From Alphaproteobacteria bacterium (lineage in GTDB: Bacteria; Pseudomonadota; Alphaproteobacteria; Rickettsiales; SXRF01), in assembly GCA_020054105.1 (NCBI GenBank), contig JAGVLW010000057.1, positions 1-33,452 on the forward strand: a stretch of DNA of 33,452 nt. Reading direction: 5' to 3'. The notes beneath the pieces are model-generated. The model was not told the origin of the DNA. It ran no database searches and was given only the letters and a program-made list of their open reading frames with translations. Positions 8,463 through 16,158 of this stretch are shown here, one piece after another. A program made the position numbers and the translations under genes. Positions within the stretch are counted from its first letter, which is position 1; each line of letters opens with the position of its first letter.

Positions 8463-9914
8463 CTACATTATCGCCTTCACGCCAAACTCTTTTTGCTCGG
8501 CCTCGAGCTGGGCGAGGTCGTCGTAAATCGGCAGATACACGCTGAACTTGCTGCCTTTGCCGACCTCGCTGTCAATGGTCATGACGCCGTGATGGCGGTT
8601 GAGCACATGCTTGACGATGGCCAGCCCCAGCCCGGTGCCGCCGACCTTGCGCGTGCGCGCCGAGTCGACGCGGTAGAACCGTTCGGTGAGCCTGGGTATG
8701 TGCTCTTTGGGAATCCCCTCGCCCTGGTCCTCGACCGAAAAGCAGATGGCGCGCGATAATTTGCGGAACAGATGATCGTCGGGCAGCACCGACGTAAGCT
8801 TGGCGGTGACGATGATGTCGGAGTCGGCATTGGTGTATTTGATCGCGTTGCCAAGCAGGTTGCGCACCACCTGCGCCAGCTCTTCGTCCTCGCCCTTGGT
8901 CGGCGGCAAATTGTCGTTGAGCCTGAGAATCAAATTGACGTTTTTCTGCTTGCACGCCCATTCGAAATGCTGCTTTTCGCTGCGGACGATGCGCACGAGA
9001 TCGACCTTGGAGGTCGGGTTGGCGTGGGCGTTCATCTCGATCTTCGACAGCGACAGCAGGTCGTTGACCAGCTTGCTCATGCGCTCGGCCTGCTCGCCCA
9101 TCACTTTGAGAAATTCCTCGCGCGCCGCCGGATCGTCCTTGGCCGGGCCGCGCAGTGTTTCGATGAAGCCGATGATCGAGGCCAGCGGCGTGCGAATCTC
9201 GTGGCTGGCATTGGCCACGAAATCGGCGCGCATGTGCTGGATGCGTTTTTGCTGCGTGATGTCGGTCAGCGTAATCACGATGGAAATGCCGTTCTCCGAG
9301 GGAATGGGGAAGCGCTCGATGATCGCCTGGAAATCGCACGGCATCGGTTCTTCGACATGGAACTCGATGGCCTGGCCGCGCAAATCCTGCGTGACCACCG
9401 CGATGGCGTTCATCAGCTTTTCGTTGGGTATCACCTCGCGCAGGTAACGCTGCGCCAAATTCTGCCCGAAGATGTTGCGGGCGGCGCGGTTGGTGCGCAC
9501 GATCACCTTGTCGTCGTTGGTCATGATGAGGATGTCCGGCAGCGTATCGACAAGAATTTCGCGCTCGGTGATGACCGTCTCCATCGCCTGGCGCTTATTG
9601 TCCCACGAGCGTTGCAGCCGCTCCAGCGCGCCGGACAGCTCACCGACGTTGCTGAGGAAACTGAGATCAGGAGCGCGCACGCGCTGGTCCTGCGCCAGCG
9701 AATTCACGTAATCGGTCAGCGCCGAGATGTTCGACAAAAACGGTACGGCGAATACCGCCGAGATCAGCATCGCCGCCATGTAGCCGTAAATGAAATAGTT
9801 GAATTCGAGCCTGCCCATCACCGCAAACAGCGCCAACACGAACAGCGCCGGGCTGGAAACGACGACGATGGTTTTAAGCAGCGTGCTAAAGGCGGTGACC
9901 GGCTTGATTTGCAT
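8463..9914 (-). CDS. phoR: Phosphate-regulon-type sensor histidine kinase
   Basis: A 483-residue membrane kinase. Two transmembrane helices lie at about residues 13-33 and 41-60 with almost no periplasmic loop, as in PhoR, which senses through the Pst transporter. A PAS domain spans about 117-220 (ILVDTLPDILIMTNDDKVIVRTNRAA). The phosphoacceptor is His238 in ANASHEIRTPL. The catalytic domain has N-box NLLGNAIKYTN, G1 VEDQGEGIP and G2 GGTGLGLAIVKH. The PhoR assignment rests on architecture and its place directly upstream of pstCAB. It follows the trpS stop by five bases, an unusual pairing. PhoB and PhoU are not visible in the window. Confidence 0.88.
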   Translation of the reverse strand: MQIKPVTAFSTLLKTIVVVSSPALFVLALFAVMGRLEFNYFIYGYMAAMLISAVFAVPFLSNISALTDYVNSLAQDQRVRAPDLSFLSNVGELSGALERLQRSWDNKRQAMETVITEREILVDTLPDILIMTNDDKVIVRTNRAARNIFGQNLAQRYLREVIPNEKLMNAIAVVTQDLRGQAIEFHVEEPMPCDFQAIIERFPIPSENGISIVITLTDITQQKRIQHMRADFVANASHEIRTPLASIIGFIETLRGPAKDDPAAREEFLKVMGEQAERMSKLVNDLLSLSKIEMNAHANPTSKVDLVRIVRSEKQHFEWACKQKNVNLILRLNDNLPPTKGEDEELAQVVRNLLGNAIKYTNADSDIIVTAKLTSVLPDDHLFRKLSRAICFSVEDQGEGIPKEHIPRLTERFYRVDSARTRKVGGTGLGLAIVKHVLNRHHGVMTIDSEVGKGSKFSVYLPIYDDLAQLEAEQKEFGVKAIM

Positions 9915-9919
9915 ATATG

Positions 9920-10957
9920 CTACCCGGCGGAGAACTCAAGAAACCCGACCCGCTCCCTGACGCCTTGCATGGTCTGCCCGGCCGCACCCCTGGCTTTTTC
10001 GATACCCCCCCGGAGTATATCGTCGATATAGTCGGGACTGGCGAGCAGCTCGCGCATTTTCGCCGAGATGGGCGCCAGATGCGCCACCGCCGCGTCGGTC
10101 AGCTTTTGCTTGAAGGCAGAAAAATTCTCGCCGCCGCATTCGGCCAGGGCTTGTTCGCGCGACAGGTTGTTAAGCGCGCCGTAAATCGTGAGCAAGTTGG
10201 AGGCTTCCGGGCGGCTTTCGATAGTTTCGCCCATGGTGGCGAAGCTGTCGCTGGTGGCTTTCTTGATTTTCTTGGCGATGGTGTCGGCATCGTCGGTCAG
10301 GTTGATGCGCGAATAATCCGACTCGTCGGACTTGCTCATTTTTTTCGTGCCGTCGCGCAGGCTCATCACCCGCGTCGCCGCGCCCATGATGACCGGCTCG
10401 GGCAATGGGAAATAGTCCTGCCCGTAATGACGGTTGAACGCCCCGGCAATGTCGCGCGCCAATTCCAGATGCTGCTTCTGGTCTTCGCCGACCGGCACAT
10501 GCGTCGCCCGATACACCAATATGTCGGCGGCCATGAGCACGGGGTAGCCGTACAATCCCAGCGAAGCCTCCTCGCGGTGCTTGCCCGCCTTCTCCTTAAA
10601 CTGCGTCATGCGGTTGAGCCAACCGAGCGGCGTATGGCAGGAGAGAATCCATGCCAGCTCGCAATGTTCGCTTACCGCCGATTGCGGAAAGATGGCGCAG
10701 CGTTTCGGATCGATGCCGCAGGCAATATACGCCGCCGCGGTTTCGCGCACATGCGCACGCAGCTTGGCGGGATCCTGCGCAACCGTAATGGCATGCAGGT
10801 CGGCAAGAAACAGGAAACATTCGAACTGCTGTTGCAGCGCCGCCCAATTGCGGATCGCGCCGAGATAATTGCCCAGATGCAGATTGCCGGTCGGCTGGAC
10901 GCCGGAGAGTAAGCGCTTCGCGGATGACGGGTGACGGGTAACAGGTGACGGATGCAT
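9920..10957 (-). CDS. trpS: Tryptophan--tRNA ligase
   Basis: A 345-residue class I aminoacyl-tRNA synthetase. The HIGH-type signature lies in SGVQPTGNLHLGNYLGAI (residues 18-35). KMSKS is in KKMSKSDESDYS near residue 200. PVLMAADILVYRATHVPVGEDQKQHLELARDIA is the conserved tryptophan-site region. The first 12 residues (MHPSPVTRHPSS) have no family counterpart: they are encoded by the heptamer repeat at 10922-10956. No other in-frame start lies between the repeat and the conserved core, so the repeat really appears to be translated. It reads divergently from hemB and is followed after five bases by phoR. Confidence 0.95.
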   Translation of the reverse strand: MHPSPVTRHPSSAKRLLSGVQPTGNLHLGNYLGAIRNWAALQQQFECFLFLADLHAITVAQDPAKLRAHVRETAAAYIACGIDPKRCAIFPQSAVSEHCELAWILSCHTPLGWLNRMTQFKEKAGKHREEASLGLYGYPVLMAADILVYRATHVPVGEDQKQHLELARDIAGAFNRHYGQDYFPLPEPVIMGAATRVMSLRDGTKKMSKSDESDYSRINLTDDADTIAKKIKKATSDSFATMGETIESRPEASNLLTIYGALNNLSREQALAECGGENFSAFKQKLTDAAVAHLAPISAKMRELLASPDYIDDILRGGIEKARGAAGQTMQGVRERVGFLEFSAG

Positions 10958-11065
10958 TGTTTTCCAGATAAAATAGTGTATTGCTTTCTGTAAGCGTTAA
11001 AACCTTTGGTCAATATTGTCCATATATTATGTCTTCCGTTACCTGTCACCTGCCACCCGTCACCT
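10922..11065. repeat. Inverted tandem-heptamer element 2, within the 5' ends of trpS and hemB
   Basis: The left arm (10922-10956) is five heptamers: GGATGAC, GGGTGAC, GGGTAAC, AGGTGAC, GGATGCA. The right arm holds GTTACCT, GTCACCT, GCCACCC, GTCACCT (11038-11065), inverted relative to the left. About 74 bases between the arms hold the divergent promoter region. Each arm begins at a start codon and encodes about a dozen N-terminal residues, of TrpS on the minus strand and HemB on the plus strand. Confidence 0.8.
11008..11021. promoter_or_regulatory. Dyad in the trpS/hemB divergent region (possible operator)
   Basis: GGTCAATATTGTCC is a palindrome at 12 of 14 positions (only the third pair mismatches) and lies 8 bases before the hemB ATG. 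I cannot assign a regulator; a DNA-binding dimer or no function are both possible. No convincing -35/-10 pair is visible for either gene in this gap. Confidence 0.28.
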
Positions 11066-12045
11066 TCCCCTCTACCCGCCTGCGCCGCGCGCGCATGCAG
11101 CCCTGGCTGCGCGAGCTGGTCGCCGAGCATCGCCTGCATCCCTCCGACCTGGTCTGGCCGGTCTTCATCCAGGAAGGCAAGAACCAGGAAACGCCGGTCG
11201 CCTCGATGCCGGGCGTAAGCCGCATCACGCTCGACATTCTGGTCAAAAAAGCAAAGAAAGCGCAGGCGCTGGGCATCCCGGCCATCGCGCTTTTTCCGCT
11301 GGTCGACGCACAACGCAAAAGCCCGTTGGGCGACGAGGCGCTCTTTAAAGACAATCTCATCTGCCGCGCCATAAGCGAAGTGAAAAACACCGTGCCGGAG
11401 CTCGGCATCATCGCCGATGTCGCGCTCGACCCCTACACCTCGCACGGGCAGGACGGCATCGTCGAGAACGGAAAAATCCTCAACGACGCGACCGTCGAAA
11501 TACTCTGCAAGCAGGCCATCAACCAGGCCAGGGCCGGTTGCGACATCGTTGCGCCGTCGGACATGATGGACGGCCGCGTCGGCAAAATCCGCGCCGCGCT
11601 CGAAGCCGAGAATTTATCCGATACGCTCATTCTCTCTTACGCCGCCAAATACGCTTCTTCTTTATACGGCCCGTTTCGCGATGCCGTCGATTCGGCGAAA
11701 TATCTCGGCGCCGCCGACAAGCGCAGCTACCAGATGGACTGCGCCAACGGCGATGAGGCAATGCGCGAGATCGCCATGGATATTCAAGAAGGCGCCGACC
11801 TGGTGATGGTCAAGCCCGCCGGGTTTTATCTCGACATCGTCGCACGCGCTTCTTCGGCATTTGCGGTGCCGGTGGTTGCCTATCAGGTCAGCGGCGAATA
11901 TGCGATGATCAAGGCCGCGGCGGCCAATGGCTGGCTCGACGCACAAGCGGTCATGCTTGAAAGCCTGCTTGCGATCAAGCGCGCGGGCGCGCGGGCGATT
12001 CTCACCTACGCGGCATGCGACGTCGCTAAACAACTCGGCCGCTGA
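11029..12045 (+). CDS. hemB: Delta-aminolevulinic acid dehydratase (porphobilinogen synthase)
   Basis: A 338-residue enzyme that condenses two 5-aminolevulinates into porphobilinogen for heme. The active-site lysines are Lys207 in SYAAKYASSLYGPFRD and Lys262, the Schiff-base residue, in DLVMVKPAGFYLDI. The metal-site stretch reads DVALDPYTSHGQDG (from residue 130), with Asp where zinc enzymes carry cysteines, so this is the magnesium-dependent type. I choose the ATG at 11029 because the conserved FPSTRLRR begins at residue 13; an in-frame TTG at 10981 and an internal ATG at 11095 fit less well. Residues 1-12 are encoded by a heptamer-repeat arm. Confidence 0.95.
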   Translation: MSSVTCHLPPVTFPSTRLRRARMQPWLRELVAEHRLHPSDLVWPVFIQEGKNQETPVASMPGVSRITLDILVKKAKKAQALGIPAIALFPLVDAQRKSPLGDEALFKDNLICRAISEVKNTVPELGIIADVALDPYTSHGQDGIVENGKILNDATVEILCKQAINQARAGCDIVAPSDMMDGRVGKIRAALEAENLSDTLILSYAAKYASSLYGPFRDAVDSAKYLGAADKRSYQMDCANGDEAMREIAMDIQEGADLVMVKPAGFYLDIVARASSAFAVPVVAYQVSGEYAMIKAAAANGWLDAQAVMLESLLAIKRAGARAILTYAACDVAKQLGR

Positions 12046-12088
12046 GAAAAATATTTACTTTTCCGGCAAAGCCCGCCACAAACATTAC

Positions 12089-13789
12089 ATGCATGCGCTA
12101 CGTCTTTCCGCCGCCGGTCTCGCGCTTTACGGAATAGCCTCGGGCTACGCCGCCGTGGCCGCACCGCCGGCAGTCAATCCCGCCCTCATTCAGAAACGCT
12201 TCGATGAACCGAAAGCCATGCCGGCCAACGACGGCGCGGCGCCTCCGGTCATTTCGCGCCAGCGCGCCACGCAAAAAATCCAGGAGCAATTCGCGTCGCA
12301 GCGTTTCGTGCTCAAGAACGTTGTCATCAAAGGTGCTACCGTATTTTCCGAAAGCGAATTGCAGGCGGCCTACCAGGAGCAGCTCGGCCAGGAAATTTCC
12401 CTGCTCGACGTGCAGGGCATCGTCAAGCGCATCAACAGCCTGTACCGCAAAAACGATTATGTGCTGTCGCAGGCCGTCGTCCCCGCCCAGGACGTGCAAA
12501 GCGGGACGCTGACCATCCAGGTGCTCGAAGGCTATATTCACAACATCGTCATCCAGGGCGATACGCTGTCGCCGCGCGAAGGCGAAATCATCGCCGCCTA
12601 CGCGCAGGAAATCAAAAACAAGCATCCGATAAAAACCGGCGACCTGGAACGCTACCTGCTGCTGATGGACGATTTGCCGGGAAGCGGCGCCAGGGGCCTG
12701 GTGCGCCCTTCGCAGACCCAGCCGGGAGCCGCCGACTTGGTCGTCACCCTTGACCGCCAAACCTACGAAGGCTCCTATTCGCTCGATAATCGCGGCAGCA
12801 AATATGTCGGCCCGTGGCAGCATACGGCGACGCTCGGCCTGAATTCGATCCTCGGGTGGTACGACCGCACGATCGTTCGCGCCATCACCACCAGCTCGAC
12901 CCAGGAATTGCGCTTCGTCGACATCCAACATGAAGAGCAGCTCGGCCATGAAGGCACGCGCATCGCCGCCACCGTCGCCAGCAGCCGCACCGAACCCAAC
13001 GACTCCTTGAAAGGCCTGAACCTGCGCGGAAGCTCGCAATTCTACCAGCTCAAGCTGCTGCATCCGTTTGTGCGGGCGCGCACCGAAAACCTGGTCGGAC
13101 GCATCACCGCCGAGGTAAGAAACTCGCTGAGCGAGATAAACTACACGACAAAACTCAGCGACGACCGCCTGCGCATCCTGCGCGCCGGCGGCAGCTACGA
13201 CTTCGCTGATTCGCTGCGCGGCGTCAACCTCATCGACGCCGAAATCAGCCACGGGTTCGACGCTTTCAACGCCTCCGACCGCGGTGCTATCCGCTCGCGT
13301 ACCGACGGCGCCGCCGATTTCACCAAAATCACGCTCGACCTGGCGCGCACGCAAAGCCTGTGGGACGATTTTTCGTTGCTGGCCGGCATGAGCAGCCAAT
13401 ACGCGCTCGACAAGCTACTTGTCGGCGAGCAGTTTTCGCTGGGCGGCGCCAATTTCGGCCGGGCGTTCGACCCCGCCGGGCTTACCGGCGACCACGGCAT
13501 TGCCGGCAAGCTGGAGCTGCGCTACGGGCAATATCTCGGCGACCCGTTCCTGCAATCCTACCAGATTTACGGGTTTTACGATATTGGCCGGGTCTGGCTG
13601 CGCGGCGCGTTGGCGAACGAGAACGATAAAAAGAGCCTCGCCTCGCTCGGTTTTGGCATACGCACCAATTTTTCGGAAAACCTGTCTTGCGACCTGCAAT
13701 TCAGCTTCCCAAAAATAAAAGAAGCCAGCAACCAGGGAAATCATGGCGATGGCGGCCGCGTCTTCCTTTCGGCGGTCGCGCGTTTCTAG
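12089..13789 (+). CDS. Two-partner-secretion outer-membrane transporter, ShlB/FhaC/HecB family
   Basis: A 566-residue outer-membrane beta-barrel protein. A signal peptide covers about residues 1-25 (LSAAGLALYGIASGYAAVA, cut near APP). A POTRA region starts near VLKNVVIKGATVFSESEL and ends at LEGYIHNIVIQGD. After the linker comes GSYSLDNRGSKYVGPWQ, and then the barrel. Near the C-terminus FSLGGANFGRAFDP corresponds to the conserved FxxGG..vRGF motif, with the arginine kept. It ends in VARF, a barrel-type terminal phenylalanine. These proteins export a TpsA exoprotein; none is recognisable next to it. The ATG at 12089 directly precedes the signal peptide, and an in-frame ORF extending upstream into hemB is ignored. 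Confidence 0.88.
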   Translation: MHALRLSAAGLALYGIASGYAAVAAPPAVNPALIQKRFDEPKAMPANDGAAPPVISRQRATQKIQEQFASQRFVLKNVVIKGATVFSESELQAAYQEQLGQEISLLDVQGIVKRINSLYRKNDYVLSQAVVPAQDVQSGTLTIQVLEGYIHNIVIQGDTLSPREGEIIAAYAQEIKNKHPIKTGDLERYLLLMDDLPGSGARGLVRPSQTQPGAADLVVTLDRQTYEGSYSLDNRGSKYVGPWQHTATLGLNSILGWYDRTIVRAITTSSTQELRFVDIQHEEQLGHEGTRIAATVASSRTEPNDSLKGLNLRGSSQFYQLKLLHPFVRARTENLVGRITAEVRNSLSEINYTTKLSDDRLRILRAGGSYDFADSLRGVNLIDAEISHGFDAFNASDRGAIRSRTDGAADFTKITLDLARTQSLWDDFSLLAGMSSQYALDKLLVGEQFSLGGANFGRAFDPAGLTGDHGIAGKLELRYGQYLGDPFLQSYQIYGFYDIGRVWLRGALANENDKKSLASLGFGIRTNFSENLSCDLQFSFPKIKEASNQGNHGDGGRVFLSAVARF

Positions 13790-13867
13790 GCTATTTTCAG
13801 CCTGTTGCGGCCAATTCCCGATAGATTGGATTTTACTTAAATTGTATCAATTAACTCCTTAAATTTA

Positions 13868-13896
13868 TTGACAAAATTGCCATGTTTTTATATACT
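13868..13896 (+). promoter_or_regulatory. Strong sigma-70 promoter of the secreted proline-rich protein gene
   Basis: A perfect TTGACA (13868-13873), a 17-base spacer and TATACT (13891-13896) lie 24 bases before the ATG at 13920. AAGG at 13910-13913 serves as ribosome binding site. The surrounding 13790-13919 gap is AT-rich. This is the best consensus promoter I see in the window. Confidence 0.75.
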
Positions 13897-13919
13897 GAAC
13901 ATGTAACAAAAGGTTTGGA

Positions 13920-15131
13920 ATGAGTAAAACGTACCACCCTATATCATCTCCAGCAATGAAGCGTGGCCAGTTCAGGAGCATGCTGCTTGTGGCGTCCGGG
14001 CTGATGTTGCCGGCCGGTGGCGCGCAGGCGGCGGGCGGCCTTGCCGGCGGCGCGCTCAACGCTTCCGCCCTTGGCGGCATCAATGCCCAGGTTCCCAACA
14101 AACAACCCCAGCACGCGGCGATCCCCAATGCCGTGAAGCTGGCCGATCAGGTCATGACGGGCAAGGACGGCGTCACCGCCGGCCTCAACCATGGTAAGCT
14201 TGCCACCGTTACCATCACGGCACCCAAGGTTATTACCGCCCCGCAACCGGCCATTATTGATAATGGCGCGCCGGAGATACGTCCGGCCGCCGTCGAAAGC
14301 GCGGATAAACCCGCCATGCCCCAGCCGCAGATCATCGCCATCGACCCCCAGGGTGGGGACGGGCTGATCAGCTTTGAAGTCGTCGACCCGGTCATGGCGG
14401 CAGAGATCGTGCAGAGTGCTTCCGGCCAGGTTGCGGTCACCGAAAACGCCATGAACAGCATTTACGACGCGGCGATCAACGTTGCTGAAATTCCCCCTAC
14501 TGCCGGTGCCGGCGCTATGGTTATGGCCGCCGCCGCGTCCGGCTGCGGCATGGTCGGCGGCGTATCGGGTTGCGTGACCGTCGGCAATGGCGACGCTCTT
14601 AACCGCGTGCCCACTGGCGGCAAGCAGAGGAACGGCAATTCGATGACCACGCCGCGCGCGACCGATGAGCACGCGCAGCTTCATCAGGAAGATTCGCTCC
14701 CGGTTGGTGGTGGCAGCGGTTCCATTACTCCGCCCCCGCCTCCGCCGCCGCCTGACCCCATTACTTCGGGCGACCTTCCTTCCAACGTCAATGGCGTGAA
14801 TGGCGGCTCGAGCTACGACCCGCTGGACCGCCCGGTGCTGTCGCTGCGCGATAACGAAGTCAATTCCCAGAATTTCGCCTATAGCGGCGGTTATTTCGTC
14901 AACAGCCAGACGCTCGACCTGAGCATCGTCGGCGGCAATGCCGCCGGTACGACCGATTTCGGCGCGCTCGCCCCGGCCGCGGGCGGCGATCCTGAGGCGC
15001 TCGGCGAGCTGTCGCCGGCAGCCGGCGGGTTGACGGCCACCAATACCAGCGTAAACTGCGCCAACGCCTATTTAGAAGGCAAGGTTGCCCAAAACGCGCT
15101 CGACGAGTGCGAAGACGAGATCCAGAACTAA
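13920..15131 (+). CDS. Secreted proline-rich protein of unknown function, possible TpsB partner
   Basis: A 403-residue protein that I do not recognise. A long, polar N-region of about 19 residues precedes a hydrophobic core (MLLVASGLMLPAGGAQA, cut near AQA-AGG), so it is probably exported by Sec. The mature part is rich in Ala, Gly, Pro, Asn and Val. It has GCGMVGGVSGC near residue 210 and a run of eight prolines near residue 270 (ITPPPPPPPPDPI). Two Cys occur in the tail (NCANAY, DECEDE). The NPNL/NPNGI motifs of TpsA proteins are not seen. It follows the TpsB-like gene by 130 bases but has its own strong promoter and terminator. Being that transporter's cargo is a guess from position alone. 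Confidence 0.7.
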   Translation: MSKTYHPISSPAMKRGQFRSMLLVASGLMLPAGGAQAAGGLAGGALNASALGGINAQVPNKQPQHAAIPNAVKLADQVMTGKDGVTAGLNHGKLATVTITAPKVITAPQPAIIDNGAPEIRPAAVESADKPAMPQPQIIAIDPQGGDGLISFEVVDPVMAAEIVQSASGQVAVTENAMNSIYDAAINVAEIPPTAGAGAMVMAAAASGCGMVGGVSGCVTVGNGDALNRVPTGGKQRNGNSMTTPRATDEHAQLHQEDSLPVGGGSGSITPPPPPPPPDPITSGDLPSNVNGVNGGSSYDPLDRPVLSLRDNEVNSQNFAYSGGYFVNSQTLDLSIVGGNAAGTTDFGALAPAAGGDPEALGELSPAAGGLTATNTSVNCANAYLEGKVAQNALDECEDEIQN

Positions 15132-15152
15132 CCCCTATTTGATGTAGCGACA

Positions 15153-15188
15153 AACGGCAGCAGATGGTTTATGCTGCCGTTCTTTTTT
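15153..15188 (+). terminator. Rho-independent terminator
   Basis: AACGGCAGCA (15153-15162) pairs perfectly with TGCTGCCGTT (15172-15181) around a 9-base loop, followed by a T-rich run to 15188. It ends the transcript of the proline-rich protein gene and stops only a few bases before ubiX. Confidence 0.85.
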
Positions 15189-15202
15189 GGATGAAAGCAT
15201 TC

Positions 15203-15769
15203 ATGAAACGCATCATTCTCGGCATCAGCGGCGCATCCGGCGCCATCTACGGCGTGCGGCTGCTTACCGCGCTGAAAGCCGCCGGCGTCGAGACGCACCT
15301 GGTCGTAAGCAAAGCCGCGCAAATCACGCTGGCGCACGAGACCGACTACAACATCGTGCAGCTCCATGCGCTGGCCGACCACTGGTATGCGGCGGGCGAT
15401 TTATCGGCGAGCATTTCCAGCGGCTCGTTTAAGACCGACGGCATGATTGTCGCGCCCTGCTCCATGCGCAGCCTGGCCGAGATCGCCACCGGCAACACCA
15501 CCACCTTGCTGTCGCGCGCCGCCGACGTCGTGCTCAAGGAGCGCCGCCGGCTGGTGCTGATGGTGCGCGAAACGCCGCTGCATGCCATCCATTTGCGCAA
15601 TATGCTGACCCTGGCCGAGATGGGCGCGATCATCGCCCCGCCGGTGCCGGCCTTTTACGGCAAGCCCGAAACCATCGACGACATCGTCGCCCATTCCATC
15701 GGCCGCGTGCTTGATTTATTCGATATTTCCCATGATTACGTCAAGCGCTGGGAAGGCGTCCCGGCCTAA
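15203..15769 (+). CDS. ubiX: Flavin prenyltransferase UbiX
   Basis: A 188-residue flavoprotein that joins dimethylallyl phosphate to reduced FMN, making the prenyl-FMN cofactor for the UbiD decarboxylase of ubiquinone synthesis. [20 protein letters not shown] is the N-terminal FMN loop. [25 protein letters not shown] carries the conserved serine/cysteine region, and [30 protein letters not shown] is the phosphate-binding segment. I place the start at the ATG at 15203 (GGATGAAAG upstream); an ATG at 15191 would add four residues. The gene begins about 15 bases after an intrinsic terminator, so it depends on a promoter overlapping that terminator or on read-through. ubiD is not in the window. 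Confidence 0.93.
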   Translation: MKRIILGISGASGAIYGVRLLTALKAAGVETHLVVSKAAQITLAHETDYNIVQLHALADHWYAAGDLSASISSGSFKTDGMIVAPCSMRSLAEIATGNTTTLLSRAADVVLKERRRLVLMVRETPLHAIHLRNMLTLAEMGAIIAPPVPAFYGKPETIDDIVAHSIGRVLDLFDISHDYVKRWEGVPA

Positions 15770-15792
15770 TCAAAATCGAAAAAGCCAGGTAT

Positions 15793-15822
15793 TTGACCCT
15801 AAAAAGCTTAATTTTCTATAAA
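15793..15822 (+). promoter_or_regulatory. Candidate promoter upstream of the YdcH-like gene
   Basis: TTGACC (15793-15798), 18 bases, then TATAAA (15817-15822), about 107 bases before the ATG at 15930. A second possible -10 (TATGAT, 15850-15855) is closer to the gene but lacks a clear -35. AAAAAGCT (15801-15808) and AGCTTTTTTTT (about 15837-15847) could form a loose terminator-like hairpin after ubiX. Confidence 0.4.
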
Positions 15823-15929
15823 CCAGTGGAATTTTTAGCTTTTTTTTGTTATGATGGGCTCGTTTTGTAGCAATAATGACACTCCCTCAAGGGGTTAGTC
15901 CGTCTGCATTTATAAATAGATAGAGCGAT

Positions 15930-16118
15930 ATGAACGAAGACCTGTTGATGATCAAGCGGCTGGAAGCCCTGCGGGGGCAACATCGCGACCTCGACCACAA
16001 AATCGATTACGACCCCATGGACGAGTTCAGCCGCCAACGGCTCAAGAAAATGCGCCTGGAAGTGCGTACGGAGATCGCGCGCCTCGAGCAGGTCGTTTAT
16101 CCCGACATCATCGCCTAA
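15930..16118 (+). CDS. YdcH-like small protein (DUF465)
   Basis: A 62-residue, highly charged, probably helical protein matching the small DUF465/YdcH family. The pattern is KRLEALRGQHRDLDHKIDYDPMDEFSRQRLKKMRLEVRTEIARLEQ, a helix-turn-helix hairpin with the family's LK(K)xRLxxK-type second helix. The family has no established function. Its upstream 160 bases are AT-rich and contain a promoter-like pair. The stop codon lies shortly before the rRNA methyltransferase gene, so the two are probably co-transcribed. Confidence 0.8.
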   Translation: MNEDLLMIKRLEALRGQHRDLDHKIDYDPMDEFSRQRLKKMRLEVRTEIARLEQVVYPDIIA

Positions 16119-16158
16119 CCCCGCCTCCTTTCCCCTCCACCGCGTCACCATCGACCGA

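Noticed and set aside
8772..10031. Long plus-strand ORF antisense to phoR and the trpS end
   Set aside because: His/Arg/Asp-rich shadow of phoR. All histidine-kinase boxes are on the minus strand.
10981..11028. TTG start at 10981 giving a longer HemB
   Set aside because: It adds 16 residues across the promoter and operator region, upstream of a good ATG. Even the ATG form already has more N-terminal residues than the family core needs.
10922..11065. Heptamers CTGTCAC/CCGTCAC read as PhoB boxes for the phoR-pst genes
   Set aside because: A Pho box has 7-base repeats separated by 4 bases (11-base period). Here the units are contiguous with a 7-base period and are inverted, and three other elements of the same design have different units.
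12098..13399. 433-codon minus-strand ORF antisense to the TpsB-like gene
   Set aside because: The GC-rich codons of the real gene produce long open antisense frames. Its protein is compositionally odd (Ala/Val/Arg-rich) and has no motif, while the plus strand has a signal peptide, POTRA and barrel motifs.
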